Positions 7,745 to 17,891 of a stretch of 37,307 bases of DNA are shown here, one piece after another. This DNA is from an archaeon (lineage in GTDB: Archaea > Thermoproteota > Nitrososphaeria > Conexivisphaerales > UBA164). A program made the position numbers and the translations under genes. Under the pieces are notes generated by a model. It searched no databases and was not told the origin of the DNA. It was given only the letters and a program-made list of their open reading frames with translations. Numbering within the stretch: position 1 is the stretch's first letter; each line of letters opens with the position of its first letter. The stretch lies in NCBI GenBank assembly GCA_021792955.1, contig JAJYTP010000003.1, positions 82,037 through 119,343 on the forward strand, written 5' to 3'.

Positions 7745-8485
7745 ATGGCAAAGCCTAATGTACCTATATCTATAACCGATATGAAATTCAGCATAGAAGA
7801 CATCGAGGATTTTCTGCGTGGCGCTCCTCCTGACCAGAAGCTATCAATTGAATACCCCGCTAAGTATATCCAGCTTGGGAATGGTGAAAAGGCCATAATC
7901 AGGCAGGCGAAGTTAGAGGATGCACCGGCTATACTAGAAACGCTCAAGGTGTTAATAGATCACAAATATGATAGGGACTTCTACCATTTGGTGGGTGTAC
8001 GGACCTACTCTGAAGTGCTTGCATGGACGCAAAACAGGATAAAGGATTCTCGTACGCTCGTAGCAACCAACGAAAGCGGCGAACTTATGGCGCTAGTCAA
8101 CTGGAGGATGTGGAACGCGCAGATAGCCATAAGCCTGCACACTATGACGTTCAAGAGGAAAGCAGGTCTCGGGATAGCGGCTTACGCTGCAAAGATTGAA
8201 GATGCGTTCGACTATCTGAATTCGCAGGAATGGTGGGCCACATTTGAAAGTCCGTTCGGCTTCAGGATGGGATTTCGGTTCGTTCATGAACAGAAGCCTT
8301 GGCCGGAGATGCAGCACGAGCTCGGAGGTAGCAGGATTTACTATCTAACTAAAGACCACTGGGACAGGATTGTCAAACCCAAGCTCATGCAACGGGGAAC
8401 TTTCGGCGAAAGGCCAGTTTCTAAGGAAGCGCTAGCAGCTACCTATCCGCTTAAACCTACTGAAACGCTAGAAATAGATCTATAG
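7745..8485 (+). CDS. GNAT-like acetyltransferase
   Basis: The 246-aa protein has an N-terminal helical extension of about 45 residues. A GNAT-like start follows (EKAIIRQAKLEDAPAILETL), then the central strands (SRTLVATNESGELMALVNW). The region where the acetyl-CoA P-loop should be reads FKRKAGLGIAAYAAKIEDA, an R/Q-x-x-G-x-G/A-like match (KAGLGIA). The C-terminal 60 residues, rich in aromatic residues, fall outside the domain. The acceptor substrate is unknown. The gene stands alone between its own TATA box and a poly-T end. The fold call is moderately sure; a member that binds acyl-CoA without transferring it cannot be excluded. Confidence 0.65.
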   Translation: MAKPNVPISITDMKFSIEDIEDFLRGAPPDQKLSIEYPAKYIQLGNGEKAIIRQAKLEDAPAILETLKVLIDHKYDRDFYHLVGVRTYSEVLAWTQNRIKDSRTLVATNESGELMALVNWRMWNAQIAISLHTMTFKRKAGLGIAAYAAKIEDAFDYLNSQEWWATFESPFGFRMGFRFVHEQKPWPEMQHELGGSRIYYLTKDHWDRIVKPKLMQRGTFGERPVSKEALAATYPLKPTETLEIDL

Positions 8486-8501
8486 TTATTACACCATCTA
8501 A

Positions 8502-8525
8502 CTTTCCTTTCCTTCCTTTTTTTTT
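8502..8525 (+). terminator. Pyrimidine-rich poly-T terminator
   Basis: A pyrimidine tract ending in nine T (8517-8525) begins about 16 nt after the stop at 8485, as is typical of archaeal intrinsic termination. No hairpin is needed or seen. Confidence 0.6.
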
Positions 8526-8544
8526 CCTGTTAACTTCCAGCTAA

Positions 8545-8556
8545 GCTTTTATATTT
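8545..8556 (+). promoter_or_regulatory. TATA box of the 8577 operon
   Basis: GCTTTTATATTT is centred about 26 nt before the ATG at 8577. No equally good box is seen before the SMC-like gene at 9161, so this promoter probably drives the block 8577-12283. Confidence 0.6.
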
Positions 8557-8576
8557 GCCTCCGGGAGATTAAGGTC

Positions 8577-9143
8577 ATGATGCAGCAAGCAACAGACTTC
8601 ATAAGAGGGAAAACCTCGGGATTAATCGTATGGGATATGCAGGAGGCGCTTGTGAACTTTTCTTTCAACAAGGTGGACCTGCTAAAGAGCGTGGGTCAGC
8701 TGATATCCGAGGCCAGGGCCCTAAGTATTCCTATCTTCTATACAAAAATAACACCTCTACCAGATAGGTTCGAATCAAGCGCCAGAAGGATCTCCATGAG
8801 AAGGGGTAAGTTCGAGCCGGGAGATATAGTCAGGGAGATCTATCCGCTTTCTAATGACATTGTAATCAATAAGAACACTGCAAGCCTTTTTGTAGGTACA
8901 AACTTCGAAATGATGGCACGGAACGCGTCTCTTACCTCCCTTGTATTTACAGGAATTGCCACGGAAATCGGCGTGGAAAGTTCGGCTAGGCATGCCCAAA
9001 ATCTGGGGTTTATTCCGGTAATAGCAAAGGAAGCAGTTTCATCATCCGATAGGGAGGCACACGAAAGATCACTTTTAAACATGCAAAAGCTGTTTCCTGT
9101 CCTTACCAATGACGAAATCATTCGGTACTGGAAACAGGTATAA
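8577..9143 (+). CDS. Isochorismatase-fold hydrolase lacking the catalytic Cys
   Basis: The 188-aa protein has the isochorismatase/cysteine-hydrolase fold: the catalytic Asp in IVWDMQEA (about residue 20), the Lys in INKNTASLF (about residue 100), and a non-proline loop in [16 protein letters not shown] (about residue 125). In nicotinamidase-type members the last motif carries a nucleophilic Cys; here that position is Gly (GGC codon). It is therefore closer to the isochorismatase-type members that work without a Cys, and the substrate is unknown. The SMC-like gene begins 17 nt downstream with no separate promoter, so it is probably the first gene of that transcript; whether the products cooperate is unknown. 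Confidence 0.8.
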   Translation: MMQQATDFIRGKTSGLIVWDMQEALVNFSFNKVDLLKSVGQLISEARALSIPIFYTKITPLPDRFESSARRISMRRGKFEPGDIVREIYPLSNDIVINKNTASLFVGTNFEMMARNASLTSLVFTGIATEIGVESSARHAQNLGFIPVIAKEAVSSSDREAHERSLLNMQKLFPVLTNDEIIRYWKQV

Positions 9144-9160
9144 CTGGGCTGGATAGTTCA

Positions 9161-10939
9161 ATGGCATCACGGCCCATCATCAAGGAACTGATACTTGAAA
9201 ACTTCATGAGCTACGAGTACGGCCGGATACCCCTTGAGGAGGGGCTGAATGTCATAGCCGGGCCCAACGGCGCTGGAAAGAGCACAATTCTTGTAGCAAT
9301 CTCACTAGTGATGGGTCAGCTTTATACCGAAAGGTCAAAGAAGCTTTCAGACCTTGTAAGGAGAGGTTCAGGGATGGCAAGAATAAGCCTGATGCTGGAT
9401 AACCGTGCTGTGGACGGCAAAAGGCCCTTTCCATTCCAGAAGGACGAAGTGATGCTGTCAAGGTATATCAGGAAGGATGGCTCCTACTGGTTCGAAATAG
9501 ATTATCACGAAATGTCCAGGGTTGAAGTGGTGGAACTCCTCAAAAAGGTAGGCATCAACCCAGATAACTACCTGATCATAATGCCACAAGGCGTCATTGA
9601 TGAATTTATCCTGATTAAGCCTGACCAGAAGCTCATGATGATGGAGGAAGCCCTGGGCATATCCTCGATAAGGGAAAACCTACATGATGCAAGGGTAAGG
9701 CTGGCAAAGATATTAAGCGACGAAGAGCAGTACCAATCGTTATTAGAAAGGGCTGTAGAAACGATGGGCCGATGGAAGGAGGAGTACGATAAACTAGTGC
9801 GGGCAAAGGAGCTAAAAAAGGAACTTGAGTCGCTGAACGGTGAGCTGGCCTGGTCATCTGTTGCGAAGGTCGAGAAAGCGCTTGAATCTCTGGGGGAGAA
9901 GCTCCGGCTTGCACAGGAGGAAAAGGATTCTCTGGAGAAATCCTCGGCCAGCGCATTGGCCGTTTTCAATGAAATTAATGACGGGCTCGATCGTAATATC
10001 GACCTTGCTCAGGACATGGCAATAAAGGTATATGATGGTAAAGGTGGTGAGCGCAAGGATCTCATTGACCTGCAAAACCTGCTGGGTGGATTAAAAGGTT
10101 CTGTGCAGAAGTTAGTAGAGGCGTATGGCGAGGTTACAGTGCTCATGTACAGGGTACGGTTAATGGAAAGGGAGGTCAAACAGCTGGATTCGTCAATTAA
10201 GGCATCGGCCGAAGAGCTCAAGGCCTTGGAAGATGAAGCTAGGAAAGGTTCCCCCCGTCCTAAAAGCGTTCGTACTCAGACAGAAGTGGAGGATAGCATA
10301 AGACTGGTGAACGCAGAGCTTAAGGTACTAGGTGAAGTGAACCAGGAAGCTGAGAAGGTATATATGGAGTTCAGAGATAAGATCGATCAGTACAAGGACA
10401 GGCTTGTAGAAGTGAGGAGGAATAAGGAAATGACCCAAAAGGAGATCGTAGAGAGGGCTAATTCCTGGAGGATCACAATTAAGGAAATAATGGATAAGGT
10501 GAACAGGAAGTTCTCCGAAATAATGGCTACGATAGGGGCGTCCGGAATGGTCATGCTGATAAATGACCAGGACCCTGAAGCCGCAGGTCTGAACATACTA
10601 ACTAATTTTTCTGGAGGTGGGATGGTGGCGCTCGACAGCTTCTCTGAGAGCGGCGGGGAGCTCAGCGCCTCGGTTACCGCCTTTCTGCTGGCGGTTCAGA
10701 ACTACATACTATCGCCGTTCAGAGCTCTAGATGAATTTGACGTGCATATGGACCCGGTGATAAGGGGGAGGTTCTTCAAATCCATCTATAACATGTTCAG
10801 GAATGACGTAGGCGTCCAGTACGTCGTTATAACACCGGCCCTCTTTTCGTTTTATGATCAAAGCATAAATTACATAATGGTACAAAAGGCTGCGGTAGGC
10901 AGTCAGGCTAAGGTGGTCAAGGTTGAAGGAAAGAAATGA
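9161..10939 (+). CDS. Short SMC5/6-like ATPase without a hinge
   Basis: The 592-aa protein is organised like a miniature SMC. Walker A is GPNGAGKST (residues 34-42) after the SMC-type start LILENFMSYEYG. The Q-loop region is IIMPQGVIDEFI (about residue 145). Coiled-coil arms span about 170-290 and 330-450. The signature SESGGELSAS (about residue 497) is followed by Walker B SPFRALDEFDVHMDPV (about residues 514-529). The Q-loop and the PFRALDEFD-x-x-MD Walker B look like eukaryotic Smc5/Smc6 more than canonical prokaryotic Smc. Canonical SMCs are about 1200 aa with a hinge; here the middle (about 290-330) is short, with no Gly-rich hinge and no CxxC zinc hook. The kleisin-like gene overlaps its stop. 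Inferred role: DNA-bridging or loop-forming ATPase with the two next gene products. Confidence 0.85.
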   Translation: MASRPIIKELILENFMSYEYGRIPLEEGLNVIAGPNGAGKSTILVAISLVMGQLYTERSKKLSDLVRRGSGMARISLMLDNRAVDGKRPFPFQKDEVMLSRYIRKDGSYWFEIDYHEMSRVEVVELLKKVGINPDNYLIIMPQGVIDEFILIKPDQKLMMMEEALGISSIRENLHDARVRLAKILSDEEQYQSLLERAVETMGRWKEEYDKLVRAKELKKELESLNGELAWSSVAKVEKALESLGEKLRLAQEEKDSLEKSSASALAVFNEINDGLDRNIDLAQDMAIKVYDGKGGERKDLIDLQNLLGGLKGSVQKLVEAYGEVTVLMYRVRLMEREVKQLDSSIKASAEELKALEDEARKGSPRPKSVRTQTEVEDSIRLVNAELKVLGEVNQEAEKVYMEFRDKIDQYKDRLVEVRRNKEMTQKEIVERANSWRITIKEIMDKVNRKFSEIMATIGASGMVMLINDQDPEAAGLNILTNFSGGGMVALDSFSESGGELSASVTAFLLAVQNYILSPFRALDEFDVHMDPVIRGRFFKSIYNMFRNDVGVQYVVITPALFSFYDQSINYIMVQKAAVGSQAKVVKVEGKK

Positions 10940-11654
10940 AGACGTAAGGAGGATAATAGATCTCCCTGATACGCTTGCAAGAAGGGGGGGTGACCCCTTC
11001 GCTATAGACGTAAGCCAGCTTCTTGGGGAGCTCAAGGGGACCAAAGGGGACAAGACTACCAGGCTCATCCTTGAAGCGGAGGCCCTCAATTCCGTTTCAA
11101 AGGTAGTAAAATATCAGGAGGAATGGGTTATAGAAGCCCTGCGAGGCATTAAGATAGACCCTCAGCTCATAAGGGAAAAGCTAGATAAAATGCAAGTCAA
11201 GGACATCGCTAGACTGCTTGCCAGAGACATATATCCATGCATGGGCATAAGGAGGTTATCAGGATCGAGGATCAGAGATGCCTTGGACTACTTTAGCCTC
11301 ACGGAACCCTGGGGCCGGGCACAGAGGATGGGTTCGGTCGTCTTCAGAAACAGAGAAAACACCGGTATCAAAATTGAGGAGATGGACCTTGAGAAGGAGG
11401 CGGAAGAGCTCTATGAGAAAATCAGGGAGAAACTCGAAGATGGCCCAATGGACTATAGCGCCCTCATTGGTGCAAGTGATAACCCGTTGCTTACGGCCTA
11501 CTGCATAGCTCAACTTTCGAGCGCGGGGAGGATAGCCATAAGGAAGGACCCGCTGGCAAACGACATTAGCATAATTAAGGCCCTGGAGGGCGGTTCATTG
11601 GTAAGCGTTGCGATAAGGCTGCCCAAGGTACAAAATAAGGCCGGGCGAGCGTGA
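10923..11654 (+). CDS. Kleisin-like (ScpA/Nse4-type) partner
   Basis: The 243-aa protein starts with TTG at 10923, with GGTGG about 7 nt upstream and a 17-nt overlap with the SMC-like gene. The N-terminus (DLPDTLARRGGDPFAIDVSQ) resembles the ScpA opening, in which a helix is followed by a DPWDIDV-like stretch. The middle is helical and charged (about 55-150). The C-terminus (about residues 150-215) reads as a small winged helix (GPMDYSALIGASDNPLLTAY, then IAQLSSAGRIAIRKD), as in kleisins, where it caps an SMC head. I cannot assign it by sequence alone with certainty; size, domain order and its position between an SMC and a tandem winged-helix gene are the main arguments. It would bridge the two SMC heads and bind the 11732 product. 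Confidence 0.55.
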   Translation: MKERNEDVRRIIDLPDTLARRGGDPFAIDVSQLLGELKGTKGDKTTRLILEAEALNSVSKVVKYQEEWVIEALRGIKIDPQLIREKLDKMQVKDIARLLARDIYPCMGIRRLSGSRIRDALDYFSLTEPWGRAQRMGSVVFRNRENTGIKIEEMDLEKEAEELYEKIREKLEDGPMDYSALIGASDNPLLTAYCIAQLSSAGRIAIRKDPLANDISIIKALEGGSLVSVAIRLPKVQNKAGRA

Positions 11655-11731
11655 TATAGCGTTTGCCACAGCCAAGTCCACGGTCTGTAAAATGGGGTCA
11701 AGCTTAAAATGCAGGCTGATTGTAGCTGTGG

Positions 11732-12283
11732 GTGAGATGGCCATTGTCAGAAGAAGAAGATGAAATTCGTAAAAAGGGCCTAAAGGCGCTGAGGCTTCTG
11801 ATGCTGGACACTTCAGTGCAGCCGGGCCTGAAAGGGTGGGAGCTCAGACGCCGCCTCGGTAAGGGATATGCAGACGCATTAAAAATAGCTACCATGGAGG
11901 CAGATAGGATAGGTCTCAAGATAGTTACGGTGCCTGATGAGGAGTTTCCGGAAGAAATTGACAAGGCTAGGTACGTCCTTCAGACCAAGGAGCCGCTCAC
12001 CGACCCGGACTATGGAGGGTGGCTTAGAATAGAGGAGGCCGCCGCCCTAGCAATCCTCATCATCGAACTTTCTATAAGGGGGGGTGTGATCCAAAGGGAT
12101 ACATCTGAAAAGGTTCTAAACAAGAAGTTACCGATCTGGAGAATAAAGCAAATACTGGAAAAGCTTAAGCGACTTGGTTACCTGACCGAAGAGGGCGCCC
12201 TGATCAGGAAGGGCTGGCGGGCCGAGATAGAAATAGATGAACCGGGATTTCTAAGGGACCTGGTAAACGCTAGTTCTACATAG
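11732..12283 (+). CDS. Tandem winged-helix KITE protein, Nse3/MAGE- or ScpB-like
   Basis: The 183-aa protein appears to contain two winged-helix units. The first covers about 15-80 (LRLLMLDTSVQ to GLKIVTVP). The second covers about 95-170 (LRIEEAAALAILIIELSIRG, a helix pair, then ILEKLKRLGYLTEEGALIRKG). The link RYVLQTKEPL, followed by a new helix ending ELSIRGGVI, recalls MAGE/Nse3 domains, where Y-x-L is followed by I-L-x-L-I-x-x-x-G. KITE proteins of this shape (ScpB, Nse1/Nse3, MukE) bind kleisins. The start is GTG at 11732, or TTG at 11744, which has GGTGAG 7 nt upstream. A TATA-like AGCTTAAAATG at 11701 may give an internal promoter. Moderately confident in the fold; Nse3 versus ScpB affinity is open. 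Confidence 0.55.
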   Translation: MRWPLSEEEDEIRKKGLKALRLLMLDTSVQPGLKGWELRRRLGKGYADALKIATMEADRIGLKIVTVPDEEFPEEIDKARYVLQTKEPLTDPDYGGWLRIEEAAALAILIIELSIRGGVIQRDTSEKVLNKKLPIWRIKQILEKLKRLGYLTEEGALIRKGWRAEIEIDEPGFLRDLVNASST

Positions 12284-12346
12284 CCAACCGAATAATATAT
12301 ATCTGTTCTCCAATATTAATTACGAGAAAAGGTAAATATTAAACTC

Positions 12347-12368
12347 ATTTTACTATATTAAGTAAAAT
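12347..12368. promoter_or_regulatory. Perfect 8-bp inverted repeat beside the TATA box (putative operator)
   Basis: ATTTTACT (12347-12354) and AGTAAAAT (12361-12368) are separated by ATATTA. The right arm runs into the TATA-like AAATATTTTAAGG (12366-12378), about 27 nt before the ATG at 12399. Position and symmetry suggest a dimeric regulator site, probably for the winged-helix protein encoded next (autoregulation, inferred). Confidence 0.45.
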
Positions 12369-12398
12369 ATTTTAAGGAGGCCATTAATCGTATGTAGC

Positions 12399-13328
12399 AT
12401 GGACACCTTTAATCATGAGCAGGGAAATGGCGAGCAACAGGGCGATGCTGGCCCCTCTCAGAATTCGATAAGGAATATCTATACAGCGCTATCGAAGGAG
12501 CATTGTTTTGCCATATTTGATGCTCTGCACGACAAGGCGCTTTCATCTAAAGAGTTATTGGGGACGTGTAAATGCACAAGAAGGGAGTACTATCTAGCTA
12601 TCGATACCCTTAGAATGTCCAAGTTAATAGAGAAAAGGGGTGGCAAATATGGCCTTACTTCCATCGGCGCGTTCATCTACTCAAATCAGATATATACGTG
12701 GAATGCTATGCAGCACGCTGACAAGTTCGAGCTATATTCAAAGGTCAACGGAATTCTGAACCAGAACCCTTCGGAGCATGCCCTTGAGCTCAGCGCAATG
12801 ATGCTCAAAGAACTGGAGGGCACTATCGGAACCAGTACGTTAGAGCCGGTCGTCATCTATTTGAGGTGGGAAGACCTGTCTAAGGATCTGTTCCAATTCA
12901 TTGAAAACGCGAGATCAGAGGTGTTACTGGCGAACCGAATGCTCGACCCCAACGCTGTTCCCCCTGTGATCAAGGCAGCACATGCTGGCAAGAAGGTAAG
13001 GGTATTAAACGACACTGATCTTGTTAATCAAAGGCTTAAGTTGGCCATTGTGGACAAAAATATCATGTCACTTTATAGAAGCCTTTTCAGCTCCCCTGGC
13101 GTTAAAATACGGGTCACCGGCGTACCGTACAGCTTCGTAATAGTGGATGGATTGGAATTAGGGATAGAAATCATTAATCCGATCAAACTGAATCAGTTCT
13201 TCATTGGATACAGGTTCAGGAGCGCCACCCTGGCCGAGAAAATGAAGTCATTTTATGAGGAAATGTGGGAAAGCGCGCGGGAATATAAAATTGAGGACGT
13301 GAATAAGATATATGCTGAAGCATATTAA
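12399..13328 (+). CDS. Winged-helix transcriptional regulator with C-terminal sensor-like domain
   Basis: The 309-aa protein has a disordered, Gln/Asn-rich N-terminus (about 1-25). A winged helix follows (about 27-90: HCFAIFDALHDKALSSKELL, then YLAIDTLRMSKLIEKRGGKYGLTSIG). The C-terminal domain of about 190 residues has alternating strands and helices. This layout matches archaeal regulators of the FilR1/DUF1724 kind, which keep a ligand or phospholipase-D-like domain behind the HTH. Two Cys (GTCKCTRRE) sit in the HTH and could sense metal or redox, but with only two Cys this is speculative. It shares a transcript with the UbiA gene, which it overlaps by 17 nt. The start ATG is 27 nt from a TATA box flanked by an inverted repeat. 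Confidence 0.7.
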   Translation: MDTFNHEQGNGEQQGDAGPSQNSIRNIYTALSKEHCFAIFDALHDKALSSKELLGTCKCTRREYYLAIDTLRMSKLIEKRGGKYGLTSIGAFIYSNQIYTWNAMQHADKFELYSKVNGILNQNPSEHALELSAMMLKELEGTIGTSTLEPVVIYLRWEDLSKDLFQFIENARSEVLLANRMLDPNAVPPVIKAAHAGKKVRVLNDTDLVNQRLKLAIVDKNIMSLYRSLFSSPGVKIRVTGVPYSFVIVDGLELGIEIINPIKLNQFFIGYRFRSATLAEKMKSFYEEMWESAREYKIEDVNKIYAEAY

Positions 13329-14187
13329 GGGAGTCCTGAGTATAGCCAGGGCGGAATCCAGGGTGCTGCTCTGGGCTGGTGCCATAGTCAGCGTAGTGAT
13401 TGCGGCCAGCGGCTTCAACCCGCCTCTCCTTAAGCTGATCTTGGCTGGAGTTGGAGGGTATCTTATTACGCTGAGTGCCTATACGCTTAATGAACTGTTT
13501 GATATGAAAGAAGATCTAGTAAACTCGCCAAACAGGCCGCTGGTTTCAGGAGCCGCAAAGCCTATTGATGCCATCCTTCTGTTCGTGCTGGCCGGCCTGA
13601 TCAGTTTGATATTGGCGTCTATGATAAATGGATTAACCATGATCTTTTTTTCGTTAGCGTTCGTTCTTGGTATCGCTTACTCAATGCCCAAAGTAAGGGC
13701 TAAGAGAAGGTTTCCGCACAAGTTAGTCGTAAGCGCCCTGGGTAGTGGATTGGATGCTTTAGCCGGCGGGGCGGTCCTCGGGCAGTTCACACCAATAGTG
13801 ATTATAATGGCGATTAGCTGGTCCCTCTTCATTACCCTTCTGGTTTCAATGGGTGATATGGCGGACGTGAAAGGGGATAGGGAGGCGAAGGTTAAGACAC
13901 TACCCATTATATTGGGCGAAGATAGGGCCCTCAGGGTTATGATGGCTTTCCCGATAGTCATCGGTGCTATCAGCGTAATCTTTTCGCCATATTATAGCCT
14001 TAACTATATCGCTCCCCTTTTATTGCTCTCCATAACCGTCTATATAATCTCGCAATTATCTGAACTAAGAAAGGGTTTCGATAACAAAAAGATTAGGTCC
14101 ACCAAGCAGCATTTCAGATTTGTTTCTGTAGCGATGCAAGCCTTCTTTATTATTTCGGTCTTACCATTACCATTGCTTCACCCTTAG
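13312..14187 (+). CDS. UbiA-family prenyltransferase
   Basis: The 291-aa integral membrane protein has about eight or nine hydrophobic segments. It carries the two Asp-rich motifs of UbiA enzymes: NELFDMKED (residues 60-68) and DMADVKGDREAK (about residues 182-193), both on cytosolic loops that bind Mg-prenyl diphosphate. In archaea this family makes digeranylgeranylglyceryl phosphate (membrane lipid), menaquinone or haem side chains; the sequence alone does not tell which. The ATG at 13312 lies inside the preceding regulator gene, so expression is coupled. The 265 nt to the next gene hold only AT-rich DNA and the next promoter. Confidence 0.85.
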   Translation: MLKHIKGVLSIARAESRVLLWAGAIVSVVIAASGFNPPLLKLILAGVGGYLITLSAYTLNELFDMKEDLVNSPNRPLVSGAAKPIDAILLFVLAGLISLILASMINGLTMIFFSLAFVLGIAYSMPKVRAKRRFPHKLVVSALGSGLDALAGGAVLGQFTPIVIIMAISWSLFITLLVSMGDMADVKGDREAKVKTLPIILGEDRALRVMMAFPIVIGAISVIFSPYYSLNYIAPLLLLSITVYIISQLSELRKGFDNKKIRSTKQHFRFVSVAMQAFFIISVLPLPLLHP

Positions 14188-14420
14188 CAGCCGGTGGGTA
14201 GGTAAAGTGGAGAGATATTTCTCGGAGTCGCAGTGCTTAGATCAAGCTTTATTGGACATCACCTCATCCTCTTGAGAACTATGGTGAAATGATTATCATA
14301 ATTTTTAGTTAATTATTATAATTATTCGCTAGATAATAGTGTATATGTTAGATTTTTGATGGCCAAATATTAAATTCGCAGGACAGAATTACCGATTTGG
14401 CTTTCACCCTTCTTTCGAAG

Positions 14421-14431
14421 CGTTTATATAG
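14421..14431 (+). promoter_or_regulatory. TATA box of the ferredoxin oxidoreductase operon
   Basis: CGTTTATATAG is centred about 27 nt before the ATG at 14453, predicting a leaderless transcript for both subunits. Confidence 0.65.
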
Positions 14432-14452
14432 AATATTAAAAGTTGCTTCCAT

Positions 14453-17270
<2,818 letters not shown>

Positions 17271-17360
17271 GATCACATCGCTTCCCTTTAATTTCAGTTA
17301 GTTTTCCAGGCACCTTCAGATAGTCATTATAAAAAAATTTGTGAGAAATTTAGATCAGCG

Positions 17361-17657
17361 TCAGCCTTTCCAGATGCCAATGGCTAGGCCAATTATAAAG
17401 AATATTGGGACGCCTATTAAGAACTGCGGAGCGACAGATGTAACGTATGCCAAAATCACCGGCACTTTGTCAAGTAATGTGGATGATGATATACCGGGTA
17501 TATTAATCCCAATGTAGGCCGCCAGTGCGAATCCTATTACCGCCAAAATTACTGATACTATGGCTCTTTTGATAGCCACTCCAAAGATCAAACCATCGAC
17601 TAATGCCAGCACTATAGCCACCAATGAGCTTATGTTCAACGAATTTATATCAAACAT
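17361..17657 (-). CDS. Small membrane protein of unknown function
   Basis: The 98-aa protein is almost entirely hydrophobic, with three likely transmembrane helices (about 10-50 as a split pair, and 66-96), a few charges (D20, KR at 29-30, K64) and a C-terminal WKG. I do not recognise a family. The ATG at 17657 lies 28 nt from a minus-strand TATA box (AACTTAAATAG, about 17680-17690), which supports a leaderless real gene. A perfect 12-bp inverted repeat lies just upstream of that box. It is convergent with the oxidoreductase operon. Possible roles include a small carrier subunit or a membrane-associated regulator; nothing decides between them. Confidence 0.65.
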   Translation of the reverse strand: MFDINSLNISSLVAIVLALVDGLIFGVAIKRAIVSVILAVIGFALAAYIGINIPGISSSTLLDKVPVILAYVTSVAPQFLIGVPIFFIIGLAIGIWKG

Positions 17658-17695
17658 AGAAGTTTTATGAGCCTGTTGGCTATTTAAGTTTGTCT

Positions 17696-17739
17696 AAGGA
17701 ACGGTCACCGATAAAAATATGAACTTTTGACCGTTCCTT
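17696..17739. promoter_or_regulatory. Perfect 12-bp inverted repeat upstream of the 98-aa gene
   Basis: AAGGAACGGTCA (17696-17707) and TGACCGTTCCTT (17728-17739) are exact reverse complements around a 20-nt AT-rich spacer that itself looks like a TATA element (GATAAAAATATG). The near arm is only 6-8 nt from the minus-strand TATA box of the small membrane protein, a position suited to an activator or repressor. A stem-loop in RNA is the alternative. Confidence 0.5.
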
Positions 17740-17842
17740 TAATTATGATTAGACCTGAGCAATTGGTGGTGAACTCGAGGATAAGCCTTTAGCTTTAGGT
17801 GATATCGACAGCATGCAAATCAGCCGTATTTGCTCTTGGCTC

Positions 17843-17855
17843 AGATATATTTAAA
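17843..17855 (+). promoter_or_regulatory. TATA box of the malic enzyme gene
   Basis: ATATATTTAAAAG would start transcription near 17875. That makes the GTG at 17892 the first usable start and argues against the in-frame GTG at 17799. Confidence 0.6.
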
Positions 17856-17891
17856 AGCTGTTCCGGGGAATGCCCGAATGAGGCCTTAATC

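Noticed and set aside
9568-9969. 133-aa and 107-aa minus-strand open frames
   Set aside because: They are antisense to the SMC-like gene and Ser-rich in the way typical of shadows of coiled-coil coding DNA.
17799-17891. 31-residue N-terminal extension of malic enzyme from GTG 17799
   Set aside because: A TATA box (17843-17855) lies inside it, and without it the protein has the usual length of about 440 aa.
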